34,340 nt of DNA from the NCBI GenBank assembly GCA_902779675.1, contig CACZCK010000026.1, positions 1 to 34,340 of the forward strand, read 5' to 3'. Made by a program: the position numbers and the translations under genes. How positions within the stretch are numbered: position 1 is the first letter of the stretch; each line of letters begins with the position of its first letter. The notes under the pieces are model-generated. The model was not told where the DNA came from, did not search any database, and saw only the letters and a program-made list of their open reading frames with translations. The DNA comes from an uncultured Coriobacteriaceae bacterium (lineage in GTDB: Bacteria > Actinomycetota > Coriobacteriia > Coriobacteriales > Atopobiaceae). This document shows positions 33,906 to 34,340 of the stretch, piece by piece.

Positions 33906-33911
33906 ATTGTA
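33906..33911 (-). promoter_or_regulatory. -10 box of the cbiMQO promoter
   Basis: TACAAT on the minus strand, with no strong -35. The start point would fall about 30 bases before the cbiM ATG. That leaves no room for a cobalamin or nickel/cobalt riboswitch in the leader, so control is more likely by a DNA-binding regulator, if at all. Confidence 0.4.
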
Positions 33912-33979
33912 CCGAAACGAATAACAATGAATAAAGTGCCCAGCAAGAGGAGAGAAATTAGAATCACTTGTTACAAAGG

Positions 33980-33999
33980 AACTGCTACATCGAGCAGTT
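33980..33999. promoter_or_regulatory. Palindrome in the AT-rich cbiM/PTS spacer
   Basis: AACTGCT (33980-33986) is inverted as AGCAGTT (33993-33999) around six bases. It lies between the divergent cbiM and PTS promoters and is followed by further GCAG/GTTGC repeats. This is a candidate operator; the regulator is unknown. Confidence 0.4.
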
Positions 34000-34048
34000 A
34001 GCAGCAAAGTAGTTGCAAATCAATAACAAATCCGTGAACGGTCGATGA

Positions 34049-34076
34049 TTGCAAAACAGAAAAAATAGTGTAGATT
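34049..34076 (+). promoter_or_regulatory. Promoter of the PTS gene
   Basis: TTGCAA (34049-34054) and TAGATT (34071-34076) are 16 bp apart in an AT-rich stretch unlike the rest of the window. Each box has four consensus matches. The leader before the ATG is about 72 bases. Confidence 0.6.
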
Positions 34077-34091
34077 ATTTGAAGCTATCTT

Positions 34092-34119
34092 GATGAACGG
34101 AGCAATTTGGCCGTTTATC
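34092..34119 (+). promoter_or_regulatory. Stem-loop in the PTS leader
   Basis: GATGAACGG (34092-34100) pairs with CCGTTTATC (34111-34119), nine pairs including one G-U, around a 10-base loop. It does not resemble a BglG/LicT antiterminator site that I can recognise, and no terminator is seen after it. It may be an mRNA stability or operator element. Confidence 0.4.
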
Positions 34120-34154
34120 GTCAGTCACTTGGGCAAATCGTGAAAGGACCCGCA

Positions 34155-34340
34155 ATGCTCACCATCCGTCTGTTCTGCGCCGCCGGCATGTCCACCAGCC
34201 TGCTCGTCCGCAAGATGATCGAGGCCGCAGAGGCCGAGGGCACCGAGGTCGACATCGTCGCCTACCCGGTCGGCGAGATGGACCAGCACCTCGACGGCGT
34301 CGACTGCGCGCTGCTCGGCCCCCAGGTCGGCTACATGAAG
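34155..34340 (+). CDS. PTS lactose/cellobiose-type IIB component (3' end cut by window)
   Basis: This is the phosphocarrier IIB protein of a lactose/cellobiose (beta-glucoside or chitobiose) PTS. Sixty-two codons are visible, starting MLTIRLFCAAGMSTSLLVRKM; full proteins of this type are about 100 aa. Cys8 in FCAAGMSTSLL is the phosphorylation site, and LLGPQVGYMK near the window edge is typical of the family. AAAGGA precedes the ATG. IIA and IIC genes would be expected downstream, outside the window. The sugar cannot be decided from IIB alone. Confidence 0.93.
   Translation, partial: MLTIRLFCAAGMSTSLLVRKMIEAAEAEGTEVDIVAYPVGEMDQHLDGVDCALLGPQVGYMK

Noticed and set aside
34092..34119. BglG/LicT-type antiterminator target in the PTS leader
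   Set aside because: The stem-loop lacks the recognisable conserved bases of those sites and no overlapping terminator hairpin with a T-tract follows.

Overview
The window is a compact, GC-rich bacterial chromosome segment. Gene content and protein style suggest a host-associated Actinobacterium of the class Coriobacteriia (Olsenella/Atopobium/Collinsella-like). Pointers are a Bacillus-type (class II) GalT beside GalK, two Sapep/PepV-type M20 dipeptidases, an LtaS-like sulfatase, an FHA-ABC transporter, and no biosynthetic operons. The taxonomic call is an inference, because no rRNA or marker gene lies in the window. Genes sit on both strands, and many neighbours are separated by near-perfect hairpin terminators.

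Layout. 1-3488: the 3' part of a branched-chain amino acid ABC operon (livH partial, livM, livG, livF), closed by a terminator. 3608-5016: a MerR/TipAS regulator with a 19-bp-spacer promoter, divergent from two small genes of 83 aa each. 5017-5660: an intergenic region holding a 40-bp near-palindrome, a promoter and a 22-codon micro-ORF. 5661-8518: alanine dehydrogenase, a nested palindrome, a small unknown protein and a DEDDh exonuclease. 8615-13626: an LtaS-like sulfatase divergent from a translationally overlapping galK-galT pair. 13816-16870: a small membrane protein, DegV, a ThpR-fRMsr pair (ATGA overlap) and a rhomboid protease. 16900-20346: an esterase, a MIF-family tautomerase, phosphofructokinase and a lipoprotein. 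20502-23446: a tyrosine phosphatase, a cytoplasmic GH13 alpha-amylase and a cold-shock protein. 23634-30209: two paralogous M20 dipeptidases flanking a zinc-ribbon/FHA/ABC transporter and a HAD phosphatase. 30335-33868: a TetR regulator with a palindromic operator, a decayed DMT-permease fragment and a cbiMQO nickel/cobalt ECF transporter. 33869-34340: an AT-rich regulatory region and the start of a PTS IIB gene.

Taken together, the window suits an organism that ferments amino acids, peptides and sugars. Peptides are cleaved by the M20 dipeptidases. Branched-chain amino acids are imported by Liv. Alanine is deaminated by Ald, galactose enters through GalK/GalT, stored or imported alpha-glucan is cut by the amylase, and a cellobiose-type PTS begins at the right edge. 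Most of the region is ordinary chromosome. The items most worth a second look are the MIF homologue, the operator/micro-ORF locus at 5391-5560, the nested palindrome at 6892-6969, the PFK active-site variant, the LivG N-terminal repeat extension, and the TetR operator facing a dead transporter. No CRISPR array, tRNA, rRNA, insertion sequence or phage was seen.
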